Source: Oscarella lobularis (Eukaryota; Porifera; Homoscleromorpha; Homosclerophorida; Oscarellidae). From it: a stretch of DNA of 64,000 nucleotides. The stretch spans positions 1,860,001-1,924,000 of the forward strand of contig NC_089189.1 in NCBI RefSeq assembly GCF_947507565.1. The letters are read 5' to 3'. Position numbers and translations under genes: made by a program. How positions within the stretch are numbered: the stretch's first letter is position 1; the number at the start of each line of letters is the position of its first letter. The notes under the pieces were generated by a model. That model was not told where the DNA came from. It saw nothing but the letters and a program-made list of their open reading frames with translations, and did no database searches. Shown here piece after piece: positions 42,661-53,331 of this stretch.

Positions 42661-43044
42661 ATGGTCGAGGAAAGCTTCTCCGCTTCTTATGTGAGTTGCG
42701 ACACGCTGTGCTTCTTTTTCTGGCCTTGTAAGATTTGTGGACTAGTTTGCGAGTAAGAGCACGAACTTGCAGTACCGAAATCCTTTCTTTATCCCGTCGA
42801 CGAATACGATCTATCCTACATGCCAACCACGCGCGACATCTTGGCGGGTAAGCGCCGAATGCTCATGGAGTGGATCGACGATCCGTTGCGCGGTCAGCGC
42901 GGAAAGTTGGACAACGATGACGTGTGTCGCGCGCTCCAGACGGCAGGTGAGGTCGAACACGCGACCATTGGCGATGTACCTCTACGCGCTCTTCTCAATC
43001 AAACCGGACGATTTGGGGACTTCACTTGGGCCGCCGTTTGCTAA
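42661..43044 (+). CDS. Hypothetical small gene downstream of the E-box array
   Basis: A short first exon MVEESFSASY ends at a GTGAGT donor. After a CAG acceptor at 42768 a second stretch is open in a frame reading PVDEYDLSY, ILAGKRRMLMEWIDDPLRG, KLDNDDVCRALQTAG and FGDFTWAAVC to a TAA/TAG region. Its composition looks like real protein, but the phase from exon 1 leads into another frame, so the start of the gene or one splice site is misjudged, or the copy is decayed. Family not recognised. Confidence 0.3.
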
Positions 43045-43149
43045 TCCGCGCGATCTCTTCAATACGTATTCTTGAGAAAAATGCGGATGGGAGCCATACA
43101 AAGAAAGTTGTGGGTGCTAATCGTGCGGTATGTCGTGTGCAATGATTTA

Positions 43150-43600
43150 GAAGGTATTCTTATTATCCTAAGCGTTGAATGTGCATGATATCTGCGATAG
43201 CTAAGGTTCTCTGTATCCCCAGCGTTAGATATATGCATGGATTCGCCTTAGGTGTTCATAAACGACGTCTAGCGTCTCTGCGCCTTAGCCTGTGATTGTT
43301 TCTGCGTGTGAGTGTATGCGTATGTGCGGTGGTGGGCCATGTAGGGTAGTGGATCGTTCTAAGCGGCGTCTCGGATTGTCTTACCTCGAAACTCCGTGCT
43401 CCGACTGCGTTGACTGGACATCTAACTGATCGATCCCCGCGATAGCCTTCTTAGAAAGCTAGCGAACCCGTTGTCGAGTCACAGGCAGCTTTTATAGGGC
43501 AAATCGGACCGTTTTTGCGTGTTGTTATACGGGTTCGCGACATCCCGTATCCCTTGTTACTTGTTGTTCGCATCTGCTTGCATCAGGAGAATCGAGCACG
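43150..43600 (+). repeat. Inverted-pair repeat, left copy
   Basis: Its reverse complement recurs at about 54060-54480. Shared blocks are 'gtgattgtttctgcgtgt', 'ggcgtctcggattgtcttac', 'cgagtcacaggcagctt' and the 'cgggttcgcgacatcccgta' hairpin region. No coding capacity was seen. Confidence 0.6.
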
Positions 43601-44034
43601 ATAGAGTTGTCGGAACAAATCTAAAGCCGTCCTTACGCATCCATGATATTTTTCCGAGAGGAAAAAATTCGAAAAAAGTTCCAAGATTCCTGTCACATGA
43701 GACGGTGACGACACCCTCACGTGACAACAGGTAAACTTTCTCCCAAAAATCCTGTAGAAGGGTTTGGCCAGAGATAGGTTTTCTGGACACGTCAACTGCC
43801 TTCAAGGACACAGACGTATTTGCAAGGAGAATGCTCTTGCAAAATTGATCACTTGTTCAGGCAAGATTTTTTAATATTTTTATTCTGTTTTATTGAAGGT
43901 CAGCATATCTATGACGCTAAAAAGGCCAGCGAGCAAAAACCTCAGTGCAGGCGGTATTCCACGAAAGATTCGAATTTTTCTTTTTTTGGGCGTACCCAGA
44001 AATGACCATATTTGGCGAACGTAATACCGCAGAC
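43601..44034. other. Spacer, no gene recognised
   Basis: Overlapping open frames on both strands show no domain signal. Confidence 0.3.
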
Positions 44035-45570
44035 ACGGAACACTATCTGGATTAAATTTGACAGACAGTTTGACAGCATAGCACACAGTAGTTTGGCCAA
44101 ATACAATTACGAACACAGCCAATCATTCCTTTAGGGCTTTGTTCTTTTTTGAAAGTGCTATTGCTTTAGTTGCTTTGATATCAAGATGCCGACCTAGAGT
44201 GCCAGATGGGGAATAACGTCAAAAAATAATTTTCAAATGAATTTAGGGAGAAATCTGCCCTTACGATATTCTCGTAAGCCGAAAGGATTTGTTTGCTAAT
44301 TTACTCATGGTCTGTAGCAATGAAGCAATGTGATTGCTTGCACATAACACGTGATCATCAAAAGAACGGACCAGTAGCCGAAACGCAGCCGAAGCGCAGC
44401 TTTGTACGAACTGGTATGCATCGGGAACGTCTTTGTCATTCTAGTCAGTGTTGGGAAACGCGCATATGCTTTCTTTAGACGTTCGCTCGATCTCTGTGCC
44501 TCTCAGAGACGAAACGTTGGTTAGACGTCGTCGTTCAGAGAGCAGGATGACGGATAACGTTCGCCGAGCCGCCTTGGAAGCGTTCTCCCGACGATCTCGA
44601 TCCCCAAACGGATCCGGGGCCCCCTTCGAGTTTCATGGGAGCTAAACGGCATGCATCCGACCCCTGGTGAGCAATCCTACGTCCATCGCTTCCGCTTTTA
44701 CTCCTATAGCGTTCACTGTGACCGTTTCTCTTGGTTACTAAGTCTACTCAGTCACGTCACGTCGATTAGATGTAATTGGAGGCCCTCCCTGCCGAACACG
44801 TAGCCTACGCAAAATTTTTAAATTTCTTTTTCGACGGTGGCTTGCTTAGTTGAGCGCAGCACGCTCTCCTCGCACGCGTGGGTTCCGCGCTCCATTTTTT
44901 AAATAACAGATTGTAAAGAAGAGCTCTCTAACTGAGTTAACCTGTTTCTTAGATGGAACATGAGTTTCCTCGCTGCACAACGAATCCATGACTCATAAGG
45001 TTTGTCTCATTCCTATTGGCGTAGGCGTGCACTTAGGGGGCGGGCCTCTCTGCATCGCACATATGTAGAGATTGATTGCATGCTGTGCCACTAGCCGCGT
45101 TTTGGGCATAGACCGATTTCCGACTGAATCTAAACACTAGGGCTCGATTTCTGCCAGTCTAATCGAGGGCGGGTTGGGGCTCATGCGACGGCTTAGTGGC
45201 ATAGTATGCATGAAACTCCCACCTTATATACGAAGCTGAGAGTGTAGATGGGACGACCTCCGGTCTTTGAGCAGATAGTCAAGAACGCATCCGTGCTCGT
45301 TTCAAAACTACGATAGTGTGCACGGGTCCTTGCGCCTTGCATTAAGGTTTAGTTGGCGGCTGCTAGTAGGGTAGGGCGGTTTAGAGATTAGTAGGCGGTA
45401 GCTCCTTTCCCCTCGGACGTTAGCTAGCAGCCGCCACGCGCTTTAGACCATTTCCACGTCGTTGGTTACTTGAAATTCCTCGTGTGGTATTGAAGGACCA
45501 AAAGCCATTCCATGGCGTTGCATTCATTCTACTCTACGCACGATATTGTTTCAGTTCTACGGTAGCGAAA
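44035..45570 (+). repeat. 1.55-kb direct repeat, copy 1 (left of receptor array)
   Basis: Aligns from 'taaatttgacagacag' to 'gttctacggtag' with 62405-63973, with high identity and small indels. It ends with an inverted pair ('ggcggctgctag' and 'ctagcagccgcc'), about 80 bp apart, and a short unique tail. A diverged part is also seen at 54800-54950. No transposase frame was seen; it could be a non-autonomous element or a segmental duplication. Confidence 0.75.
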
Positions 45571-45571
45571 A

Positions 45572-45612
45572 ACCACAACAACAACAACAACAACAACAAC
45601 AGCAACAACACC
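45572..45612. repeat. (CAA)n microsatellite
   Basis: About a dozen CAA triplets, with one CAG, directly after the 1.55-kb repeat. The second repeat copy also runs into an A/C-rich tract at the window end. Confidence 0.9.
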
Positions 45613-45635
45613 AATACTACCAACTATCTTCGTTT

Positions 45636-48600
45636 CTAAGATGAATTTGCCTCTTTCTGATCTCCCGTAACTGTATAATCCAGATTACGTGATGGCAATA
45701 ATTCAACCTCATCTTCGTATCGAAATTTTTCCAGCGTTTGAACGATCTCTTCAAATGTTGGCCTTTTGTACGGATTCCCGTTCCAACACGATATAGCCAA
45801 AGCCTTCAAATCTCCGTTGACCTTAGCTGGAAACACCGGTCGTACATCTTTCCTAACGATGTCGTCGAGAATTTCTCGAGCAGTCATTCCTCTCTCGTAC
45901 ATCTCAAAATACGGATTCTTCGCCGTCTGAATTTCCCACAACGTTATACCGTAGCTGTAAACGTCGACGCCGATGTCGTACGCCTCGCCGCGAAATATTT
46001 CCGGAGCTCGAAAGAGCGCCGTGCCCACGGCTCGCGATCCTTTGATCTTTCCACTCTCCTCCTCGTCCTCGTCGTCATCGGCGATCTTTGGGACGATCCT
46101 CGTGCAGCCGAAGTCGGCAACTTTGACGAGTCCTTTGTAGTCGATGAGAAGGTTATCGCACTTGAGATCGCGATGCATTCGACGAAGGCGGTGAAGATGA
46201 CGCATTCCCTTAGCGGCGTCCAGAGCGTATTTCACTTGAAGACGTATTTCCATCGGTTGGTTGGCGTAATCGTCGTCCAACGCCTTTCGCACCGAGCCTC
46301 GTTCCAGATACTCCAGCGCAATAAACGGTTTGTTTTCTCTCGTCTTTCCCGTGCCGATTAAACGGACGATGTTCGCGTGAAAAATCGATCGAAGCAGCTC
46401 GCTTTCGTCTTTGAATTCCTGCAGTTGCTCGTTCGTGCAATCGTCGGCTTTGATCTTGAGCACTTTGACGGCGACCGTTTGGTCGCGATACTCGGCCGTC
46501 CAGACGTCGCCGAACGATCCCTCTCCGATTTTTCGTCCGAATTCGATTTCGTCCGTTTCGACCGACCAAATGTTTGATAGTTCCTCGACCATTTGCTCGG
46601 CCATCTCCAGTTCGACTCTCGTATACTTGACGACATTTTGATGTTTTCGGACGCGCTTTAAGATGTAATAGAAGGCGATAACGAGTACTAGTCCGACTGT
46701 TACTCCCATGACGGCGAGATACAACGTCGGCGAATCGCACGTTTTGCCCGTGTATCCGATAAAACAAATACATAGCGTTGATGAATCGCTTTGAATGATG
46801 CACTTTCCGTGGGCGCACGTACCGGACGCGCACGTGCAATTGTTGATTGAGGTCGATCCCGTCGATGTCGTAGTCAAGCCCGACGGGCAGCTCGTGCAGT
46901 CGGCCGAGTTGTATTTCTCGCTGTACTGTCCCTTCGGGCACAACTCACACGGATAGACGCTGTATTGAGGACTAAACATTCCCGGTTTGCATCCGACGAG
47001 TCTGAAGTTTCGAATGCGTGAATCGTAGAACATGAAGGCATTCCAGTCAAAACCATACATCGACTTGAATCCCGACCTGTACACTTCGCCTACCGCTCCT
47101 GCTTCAAATGAAAACAATTCGCTCTTTTGAGAGACTAGTACTGCTTGTGAATTTCTAAGAAACGTTTGATTGCTTGCTATAATGTATTCGACTCGATTGA
47201 AATCTGCCATCACTAAATTTCCAATTTCGTCCGTCGTGTAAGCAAAGCGACCAGTGACGGTTTCATCAAAATTGCAAAAAGTATAGCTCGAACTTCGGCT
47301 TTCTTTCGTTGCCCACTCCGTGACGTTGCCAAGGTTCTGGAAGTAGATAGTCGAGTCGCAATCGCCTGTCGTGTTTTTGCCGAAGTAAATATATAAATTA
47401 TTTTGCCAAACTACGCTCGACCATCTCAGTAGTTGATTGATCGGCTTTTCTTGGTCGCCTTGGCAGCAGAGCTTGTCCCACGTCGCCGTCATGCGTTCGT
47501 AGTCGACTGTTACTATCCAAAGCGAGCTCGTTTGGTTATCTACGCCGCCGAATAGAACGAGCGATCCGTTCTCATACGAGCTCATCGTCGCGTACGACGT
47601 CAGCTTTTTCGGCGCCTTTCCGCGCGAACCGACTTTTGTCCACGTTCGCATCCTCGTCGCGTAGATCCACAGTTCGTCGTGACCGGCCGAACTGTAGCCG
47701 TAGCGACTGCCGAAGTATGCGATGCAATTATTTTCCGTCGCCGAGATCGCCGCCTCGAGTGCTAACTGCGTCGTCTCCGGCTTCTCGTCCGGATCGTAGA
47801 TTGACCATCGAAGAACGTCGACTTCGAATAGCCACAATTGTAAGTCTGAAGGAAACCATATTTTCATGAGATACCAGGCGGAGTCGCTTATCCTCATAAA
47901 TCGGTGGTCGAACAGCATCTCAGGATACCTGTCATCTGTATGCCCTCCGTAGCTCGGACCGTGGCACTCTGCATTCAGTATGGAGTTCGTTATTGCACTT
48001 AGAAGTATTTCGTATATCTGGAAACTCCAAAAGACGACGGAGCCGTTGTATGCGTCTGTTCCTAGAATCAATACCTTATCATCATCAGCTGGAAGTAAAA
48101 TTGTCTGATAGTAATCAGATGAGCCTCTGTTGCACATGCGTGTAAAGGTGCAATAAGTGAGACTTTCCTTCAAATCCAACACTCCGAGGATGCTATCAGA
48201 GACGTCGCCAAGCCCAACAGGAATGATGAATATGGCTATTTGATGCTTCTTTAGGTGAAGTGCCCTGTCAAGGAGAAAATTCCCATTGTAATCTGCCGTT
48301 AAATAATGATATGGGCAATTAATATTTTTTATTTGCGACGACGAATTTTTTCCCGTTAATGTGTCAACAGTCCGAAGCGTTGACATATCGTTTGTCAACC
48401 AATAGAGAACTGTCTCGGACGCGAAAAGTATGTTGGATACATTTTTTGGCCGGGAAATCGTGTTTTGGTCACTTCTTATCCATTCGTATGTCATGTTAGT
48501 CTCGTTTTTGTCGTCAACGCATCGAAACTCCCAGATGTCGTCCAGATCACCTGTAAGTTTAGATGTTGCGTATACAAACATCGAATCCTTGCAGCGGCAC

Positions 48601-49298
48601 GTGCTTTCGTTCCGATGAAAAGTGAACGCCGCTTGGCCGTGAAGCCCTTCGGGAACGCGCGCGAGCATTCGCACAAAGATCCACTTTTCGACGACGCCGT
48701 TGAAAATCCACGCTTCGTTTGACAGGACTAAATAGTTGTTCCTGTTGACGCTGAATCCGTTGAAGAGCACTACTCGCGAATCGCAGAGGCTCTTAGCCGG
48801 GATTGCAATTGGTTGCATGCGAAAATAGTGCTGTGGACGGGACAACACGGTTTTCTCCATTTGTATCTGTTTCTCGAGAAGCTTCGTCCATGACGCCGTT
48901 CTCGGCGAATAGACCCACGTGTCGTCGACCCTGTCGATGAAAAGCACGCGAAGTTTCGCTCGTTTCGACGTCATACTTCGACGATACGTAGCGACTATTG
49001 ATGGCGGCCCCATTTCGTCAAACCCTTTCTTCCACAGTGGCGCGTTTCGGCTCCAGTAGTTGTCTTCACTTATATTAGCAATGTCTTTCCAGCTACCTTT
49101 GACGCTTTCACTACATTCAGCAATACTGCAGAAGGCAGTCGAGCAGAGAACAACCTGAAGAAGTATGAACATAGCCTTCAGTCTCCTGCGAATGATGGAT
49201 GATGATGCATTGAATGAATCTATACAAAGGATTGCCATCTGTCTGTTATATCTATTTACGAAACCATTTCGGAGAACTGAAGACGTGGGTAACTGCAC
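45636..49298 (-). CDS. Gene H: receptor with kelch-type ectodomain, Cys-rich and EGF modules, and TKL kinase
   Basis: A single uninterrupted 1220-codon frame. The true start is probably Met43, because MFILLQVVLCSTAFCSIAECS is a signal peptide and the DNA upstream is a tandem repeat. Residues 70-760 form a kelch-like ectodomain with many N-glycosylation sites (blade LVLFGGVDN). A GCC2/GCC3 (ephrin-receptor-like) cysteine module about 770-822 (CELCPKGQYS, CTSCPSG) is followed by an EGF module (CAHGKCII, CICFIGYTGKTC). A membrane helix lies about 858-883. The kinase begins near 920: IGEGSFGDVW, VAVK Lys about 945, HRDLKCDN Asp about 1044, DFG about 1062, APEI, DVYSYG. HRDLK is the Ser/Thr (TKL) form, not the HRDLAARN of tyrosine kinases. 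All catalytic residues are present, so it should be active. Confidence 0.9.
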   Translation of the reverse strand: MQLPTSSVLRNGFVNRYNRQMAILCIDSFNASSSIIRRRLKAMFILLQVVLCSTAFCSIAECSESVKGSWKDIANISEDNYWSRNAPLWKKGFDEMGPPSIVATYRRSMTSKRAKLRVLFIDRVDDTWVYSPRTASWTKLLEKQIQMEKTVLSRPQHYFRMQPIAIPAKSLCDSRVVLFNGFSVNRNNYLVLSNEAWIFNGVVEKWIFVRMLARVPEGLHGQAAFTFHRNESTCRCKDSMFVYATSKLTGDLDDIWEFRCVDDKNETNMTYEWIRSDQNTISRPKNVSNILFASETVLYWLTNDMSTLRTVDTLTGKNSSSQIKNINCPYHYLTADYNGNFLLDRALHLKKHQIAIFIIPVGLGDVSDSILGVLDLKESLTYCTFTRMCNRGSSDYYQTILLPADDDKVLILGTDAYNGSVVFWSFQIYEILLSAITNSILNAECHGPSYGGHTDDRYPEMLFDHRFMRISDSAWYLMKIWFPSDLQLWLFEVDVLRWSIYDPDEKPETTQLALEAAISATENNCIAYFGSRYGYSSAGHDELWIYATRMRTWTKVGSRGKAPKKLTSYATMSSYENGSLVLFGGVDNQTSSLWIVTVDYERMTATWDKLCCQGDQEKPINQLLRWSSVVWQNNLYIYFGKNTTGDCDSTIYFQNLGNVTEWATKESRSSSYTFCNFDETVTGRFAYTTDEIGNLVMADFNRVEYIIASNQTFLRNSQAVLVSQKSELFSFEAGAVGEVYRSGFKSMYGFDWNAFMFYDSRIRNFRLVGCKPGMFSPQYSVYPCELCPKGQYSEKYNSADCTSCPSGLTTTSTGSTSINNCTCASGTCAHGKCIIQSDSSTLCICFIGYTGKTCDSPTLYLAVMGVTVGLVLVIAFYYILKRVRKHQNVVKYTRVELEMAEQMVEELSNIWSVETDEIEFGRKIGEGSFGDVWTAEYRDQTVAVKVLKIKADDCTNEQLQEFKDESELLRSIFHANIVRLIGTGKTRENKPFIALEYLERGSVRKALDDDYANQPMEIRLQVKYALDAAKGMRHLHRLRRMHRDLKCDNLLIDYKGLVKVADFGCTRIVPKIADDDEDEEESGKIKGSRAVGTALFRAPEIFRGEAYDIGVDVYSYGITLWEIQTAKNPYFEMYERGMTAREILDDIVRKDVRPVFPAKVNGDLKALAISCWNGNPYKRPTFEEIVQTLEKFRYEDEVELLPSRNLDYTVTGDQKEANSS

Positions 49299-49462
49299 CT
49301 GAAAGGCTGCGTCCCACCTGGTCCTTTAGCGAATGATGAATGATGATGCAGTGAATCTATACGAAGGATTGCAATCTGTCTGTTATATCTATTCATGCAC
49401 GAAACACTTTCGGAGAACTGAAGGCGTGGGGTAACTGCACCTCAAAGGCTGCGTCCCACCTG
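49189..49462. repeat. Tandem duplication of about 133 bp at the 5' end of gene H
   Basis: 49190-49320 and 49330-49462 are two close copies (from 'gaatgatg' to 'gcgtcccacctg') with a few substitutions and a 6-9 bp indel. The first copy overlaps the N-terminal extension of the long H frame, which argues that translation starts downstream at Met43. Confidence 0.85.
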
Positions 49463-49899
49463 ACGCTTAATTTCGACTCGATGCCGATTTACTCGTTGGG
49501 CGTCGTTATCATTCATCTTCTCAACGACAGATTGTTAAATCGCTCTGGTACTCTTCGAAATAGATACCCGGAGGTCTTCGCGTTTCCTTTTTTCTAATCG
49601 ATTCCTTCGTGAATGTATTATTAATGAGCTGGTCTCGTGCGGCGCGCCCCTCCGTTGTGGCCCGGAGCAAGAACCTTGCCTGATCTGGCGTACTTTTAGT
49701 GAAAGGTCGTCTTCTCGCCACTCTCCACGAAACCGTGCAAGCCGATTATTCGATGAAATCTTTGTGAATATAAATACATTGTGACGTTCGCGGAGAAAGG
49801 AAGAAGTTCTATCTGTAGGCGAACGGTTAATTGTGCAGGTCATGCTGCGTCACAACAACAAAGCGCGTTAATTGTCTTTATAGGATAGCTTCATACCAT
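49463..49899. other. Intergenic region between receptors H and I
   Basis: Holds the presumed promoter of H (right to left) and the 3' flank of I. Short open frames here show no domain signal. Confidence 0.4.
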
Positions 49900-52800
49900 T
49901 CAAGTCGCATGCACCTTGCCGCTACGTATTTCTTCCAGCGTTTGAACGATATCTTCGAAAGTTGGCCTTTTGTGCGGAATCGCGCTCCAACACGAGATGG
50001 CCAATTTCTTCAATTTCACGTTGCAGTGAAACGGAAAGTCGGGCCTCGCGTCGTCGTCGACAATTTGATCTAGAATTTGATTTGCCGTTAGTCCGTCATC
50101 AAACTTTTCAAAATAAGGATTCTTTGCTGTCTGAATTTCCCACAACGTTATTCCGTAGCTGTAGACGTCGACCGCAGTGTTGTACGCCTCGCCGCGAAAG
50201 ATTTCGGGCGCTCTGAAAAATACCGTACCCACGGCGCGCGATCCTCTAATCTTTCCACGACTACTGTCGTCGTCATCGGTTGTAATCTTGGGAGCGATCT
50301 TCGTGCAGCCCAAGTCGGCAACTTTGACGATTCCTCTGTCGTTGATGAGAAGGTTGTCGCTCTTGAGATCGCGATGCATTCGATTAATGCGGTGAAGATG
50401 ACGCATGCCCTTAGCGGCGTGCAGAGCGTATATCAGTTGAAGATGCATTTCCATCGGGTGTTCTGCGTACTCGTCGTCCAGCGCTTTTCGCACCGAGCCT
50501 CGTTCCATGTACTCCAGTGCAATAAACGGTTTGTTTTCGGTCGTCTTTCCCGTACCGATGAAGCGGACGATGTTCGCGTGAAAAATTGATCGAAGCAATT
50601 CGCTCTCGTCTTTGAATTCCTGCAGCTGCTCGTTCGTGCAGTCGTTGGCTTTGATCTTGAGCACTTTGATAGCGACGGTTAGGTCGCGATACTCCGATGC
50701 AAACACGTCGCCAAACGATCCCTCTCCAATCATACGTTTAAATTCGATTTCGTCCGTTTTGACCGACCAGATGTTGGCCAGTTCTTCGGCCATTTGCTCG
50801 GCCATCTCCAACTCGACTCGCGTGTATTTTGCCAACGTTTTGTGCTTTTTTACGCGCTTGATGCAATAATAAAAAGCGCAAACGACCAGCAATCCTACTA
50901 CGATTCCCACGCCGACGAGATACATCGTCGGCGTTTCGCATTTTTTTCCCGTGAATCCGGCGTAGCAAATGCATAACGTTGTGTGATCGCTTTGAACGAT
51001 GCAGTCGCCGTAGATACACGCGGTAGACGTGCACGTGCAATTGTTTATCGAAATTGAACCCGTTGTCCTTGTGACTAAGCTGGGAGGGCAACTAGTGCAA
51101 TTTGTGGCGCCGTAATGGTTACTGTACTCTCCCTTTGGACACAGTTGACACGGATAGAGGCTGTATTCGCGACTGAACGATCCCGGTTGGCATTCTACAA
51201 GTTTGAATCGTTTCAGCTGAACTTCTTTATACACTGACTCCGTCGAGTTGTTTATAGGAGATTTTTGACCTGGTGAGTATGAAAATACTTCGTTATTTCG
51301 CGCCAATAGCATTTCCTTCCAAGGAATCGACGATTCGCTTTCATCTGCTATTTTGTACTGCATTTGATTCAAGTCAGCCAATAGCAAACTGCCGTTTTCA
51401 TTTCGTGAGTACGCAAAGCGGCCATAATCAGATTGTCTAACCTCGCAGAAAGTGGAATTCGAGATTTGTTGTTTTTTTGTTTTCCATTCTGATGCGTCGT
51501 TTCCGTCCAGGTTAATGTAGTGCATAGACGGGTCGCAATTTGAAGTCGTTCTCTGCCCGAAGAACACATACAATCTATTTCTCCAAGCTGAACTTGACCA
51601 CTTTTGCAGCTCATTCGGTAGCTGCTGGTTGACATTACAGCAAAGTCTTTCCCACGTTGCTGTCATGCCTTTGTAGTCGACTGTCGCCATCCAGATAGAA
51701 GTCGTTTCGTTGTCTATACCGCCGAAAAGAATTAACGATCCATTGCTCAGTGAATTCATTGTCGCGTATGACGTCATCTTTTTCGGCGCGTTTCCACGCG
51801 ACGCAACTCGCGTCCACGTTCGCAAAATCGTTGCGTACATCCAAAGTTCGTCTCGTCCAGAGAAACCGAAACCGTGCTTACTGCCAAAGAATGCCACGAA
51901 GCTGCGTTTAGCGACCGATGTGGCCGCTTCTAATGACGTTCCCGGCGTTTCCGGAGCCGTATCTGGATCGTATAGTGTCCACCGAAGCATGTCTAGCTCA
52001 AATTTCCACATTTGTAATCCTGAAGGATCAGCTTTTATCAGATACCATGTAGAATCGCTCATGCCGACTAGACGGTGGTCATAGTCTCCTATCATTGGAT
52101 ATCTCACAGCCGTCTCTAGAGTAGCGTGATCGTCACGGTTGACTAATTTCTCAGCGATTTTCACAAAAGCGACCGTATGGTCATACGTATTTGTTACCGC
52201 GAGATAGAAAGTGTCGTCGCCCAAAAGCAGATTGCGAGTAAATAAAAATGGCAGTTTTTTCTCTTTGGAAAGGGAAAAGCATTGATATGTGCTTGCTTTT
52301 AAATCGTAGATTCCGCCGACGCCGTAAGGTTCGAAGAAACTAACGACGAGCAAATCCTTCTTGAGGAAGACGGCATCGCTAAGGACGCCGTGAAACAGAT
52401 TAATCGGATTAAGAGTATTACTAGCCGAGCGGCATAAATTGGCGACTTTCTTCGTTGACCAATTTCCCGTTGCCATGTTCAAGATAAGAATGATGTCCGG
52501 TGCGTCCGAAAGCCAAAACACGTGTGTCGAGTTTGCAGCAAAACCGCGCAGAAAGTAAAGCGGCGTATGCGCTACTGGCCACTGTGTCGTGTTTAAAACG
52601 CTTTCGATCCATTCGTACGTCATGTTTTCCGCGTTTCTATCGTCGATACATCGAAGCTCCCAGAGTGCCCTTGCCGACGCGTTATAATTGACGTTATAAG
52701 AAGCAACTTCGTCTGTCGCTGCATAGACAAAGAGCGAATCCCTGCAGCGGCACGAGCTCTCTTCCTGACGATAGGAAAACGCCGTGTAATGGTTTCTGGC

Positions 52801-53331
52801 ACCCAGAAAAAATTGCGTCGCCGCTGGCAAAAGGCTCCACGTTTCTATCTCGCCGTTGAACAACCACGCTTCGTTCGTTGAAAACTGAGTTGCGCTGCGC
52901 GTATAATAAGTTCCTCCCGCGACGACGATTCGAGATTCGCAAAGGGTTTCGATCGTGCTCCCGTATACGCGAGCGAGACTCGCTTCAACGGCCGAGCGCT
53001 CACTTCCAGTCGATGTTGAGAGTTTCGTCCACGAAGTCGTCCTTGGCGAGTAAGTCCACGTGAAGCCGCCCCTGTCAAGGAAGAGCAGGCGAACTTTGGT
53101 TGTCTCTGGCGACGTCGTATTTCGACGATAAGAAGCGATGTTCAGGAAGCTGGGTGCTTCGTACATGTTCACCACGGCTCGGGGCAAACTTTCATCTATC
53201 CAGTCACCGCTGTGTCTGAAGAAGTCAATGTCTTTCCATTGACCAATTATGTGAGTTTTGCTGCCATCTTCGGCGATGACTTTGCCGAACGTTGTGGCAC
53301 GAAAAAAAAGCAGAAGAGCTAGGGTAAGCAT
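49900..53331 (-). CDS. Gene I: receptor with kelch-type ectodomain, Cys-rich and EGF modules, and TKL kinase
   Basis: A single 1143-codon frame starting with a signal peptide (MLTLALLLFFRATTFGKVIA). The ectodomain matches gene H along its length (blade LILFGGIDN). It is followed by CQLCPKGEYS and CTSCPPS, then EGF residues CIYGDCIV and CICYAGFTGKKC, and a membrane helix about 802-827. The kinase is: IGEGSFGDVF, VAIK Lys about 889, HRDLKSDN Asp about 988, DLG about 1006, APEI, DVYSYG. The juxtamembrane stretch KYTRVELEMAEQM is shared with H and may be a docking or phosphorylation site. DFG is DLG here, a change tolerated in some active kinases. It ends shortly after the kinase and lacks the longer tail of H. 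The intronless structure and head-to-tail order point to tandem duplication of an intronless ancestor. Confidence 0.9.
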   Translation of the reverse strand: MLTLALLLFFRATTFGKVIAEDGSKTHIIGQWKDIDFFRHSGDWIDESLPRAVVNMYEAPSFLNIASYRRNTTSPETTKVRLLFLDRGGFTWTYSPRTTSWTKLSTSTGSERSAVEASLARVYGSTIETLCESRIVVAGGTYYTRSATQFSTNEAWLFNGEIETWSLLPAATQFFLGARNHYTAFSYRQEESSCRCRDSLFVYAATDEVASYNVNYNASARALWELRCIDDRNAENMTYEWIESVLNTTQWPVAHTPLYFLRGFAANSTHVFWLSDAPDIILILNMATGNWSTKKVANLCRSASNTLNPINLFHGVLSDAVFLKKDLLVVSFFEPYGVGGIYDLKASTYQCFSLSKEKKLPFLFTRNLLLGDDTFYLAVTNTYDHTVAFVKIAEKLVNRDDHATLETAVRYPMIGDYDHRLVGMSDSTWYLIKADPSGLQMWKFELDMLRWTLYDPDTAPETPGTSLEAATSVAKRSFVAFFGSKHGFGFSGRDELWMYATILRTWTRVASRGNAPKKMTSYATMNSLSNGSLILFGGIDNETTSIWMATVDYKGMTATWERLCCNVNQQLPNELQKWSSSAWRNRLYVFFGQRTTSNCDPSMHYINLDGNDASEWKTKKQQISNSTFCEVRQSDYGRFAYSRNENGSLLLADLNQMQYKIADESESSIPWKEMLLARNNEVFSYSPGQKSPINNSTESVYKEVQLKRFKLVECQPGSFSREYSLYPCQLCPKGEYSNHYGATNCTSCPPSLVTRTTGSISINNCTCTSTACIYGDCIVQSDHTTLCICYAGFTGKKCETPTMYLVGVGIVVGLLVVCAFYYCIKRVKKHKTLAKYTRVELEMAEQMAEELANIWSVKTDEIEFKRMIGEGSFGDVFASEYRDLTVAIKVLKIKANDCTNEQLQEFKDESELLRSIFHANIVRFIGTGKTTENKPFIALEYMERGSVRKALDDEYAEHPMEMHLQLIYALHAAKGMRHLHRINRMHRDLKSDNLLINDRGIVKVADLGCTKIAPKITTDDDDSSRGKIRGSRAVGTVFFRAPEIFRGEAYNTAVDVYSYGITLWEIQTAKNPYFEKFDDGLTANQILDQIVDDDARPDFPFHCNVKLKKLAISCWSAIPHKRPTFEDIVQTLEEIRSGKVHAT

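Noticed and set aside
45738-46641. Open frames on the strand opposite to receptor H (and matching ones opposite to I and J)
   Set aside because: They are shadows of the conserved kinase-coding sequence and show no domain of their own.
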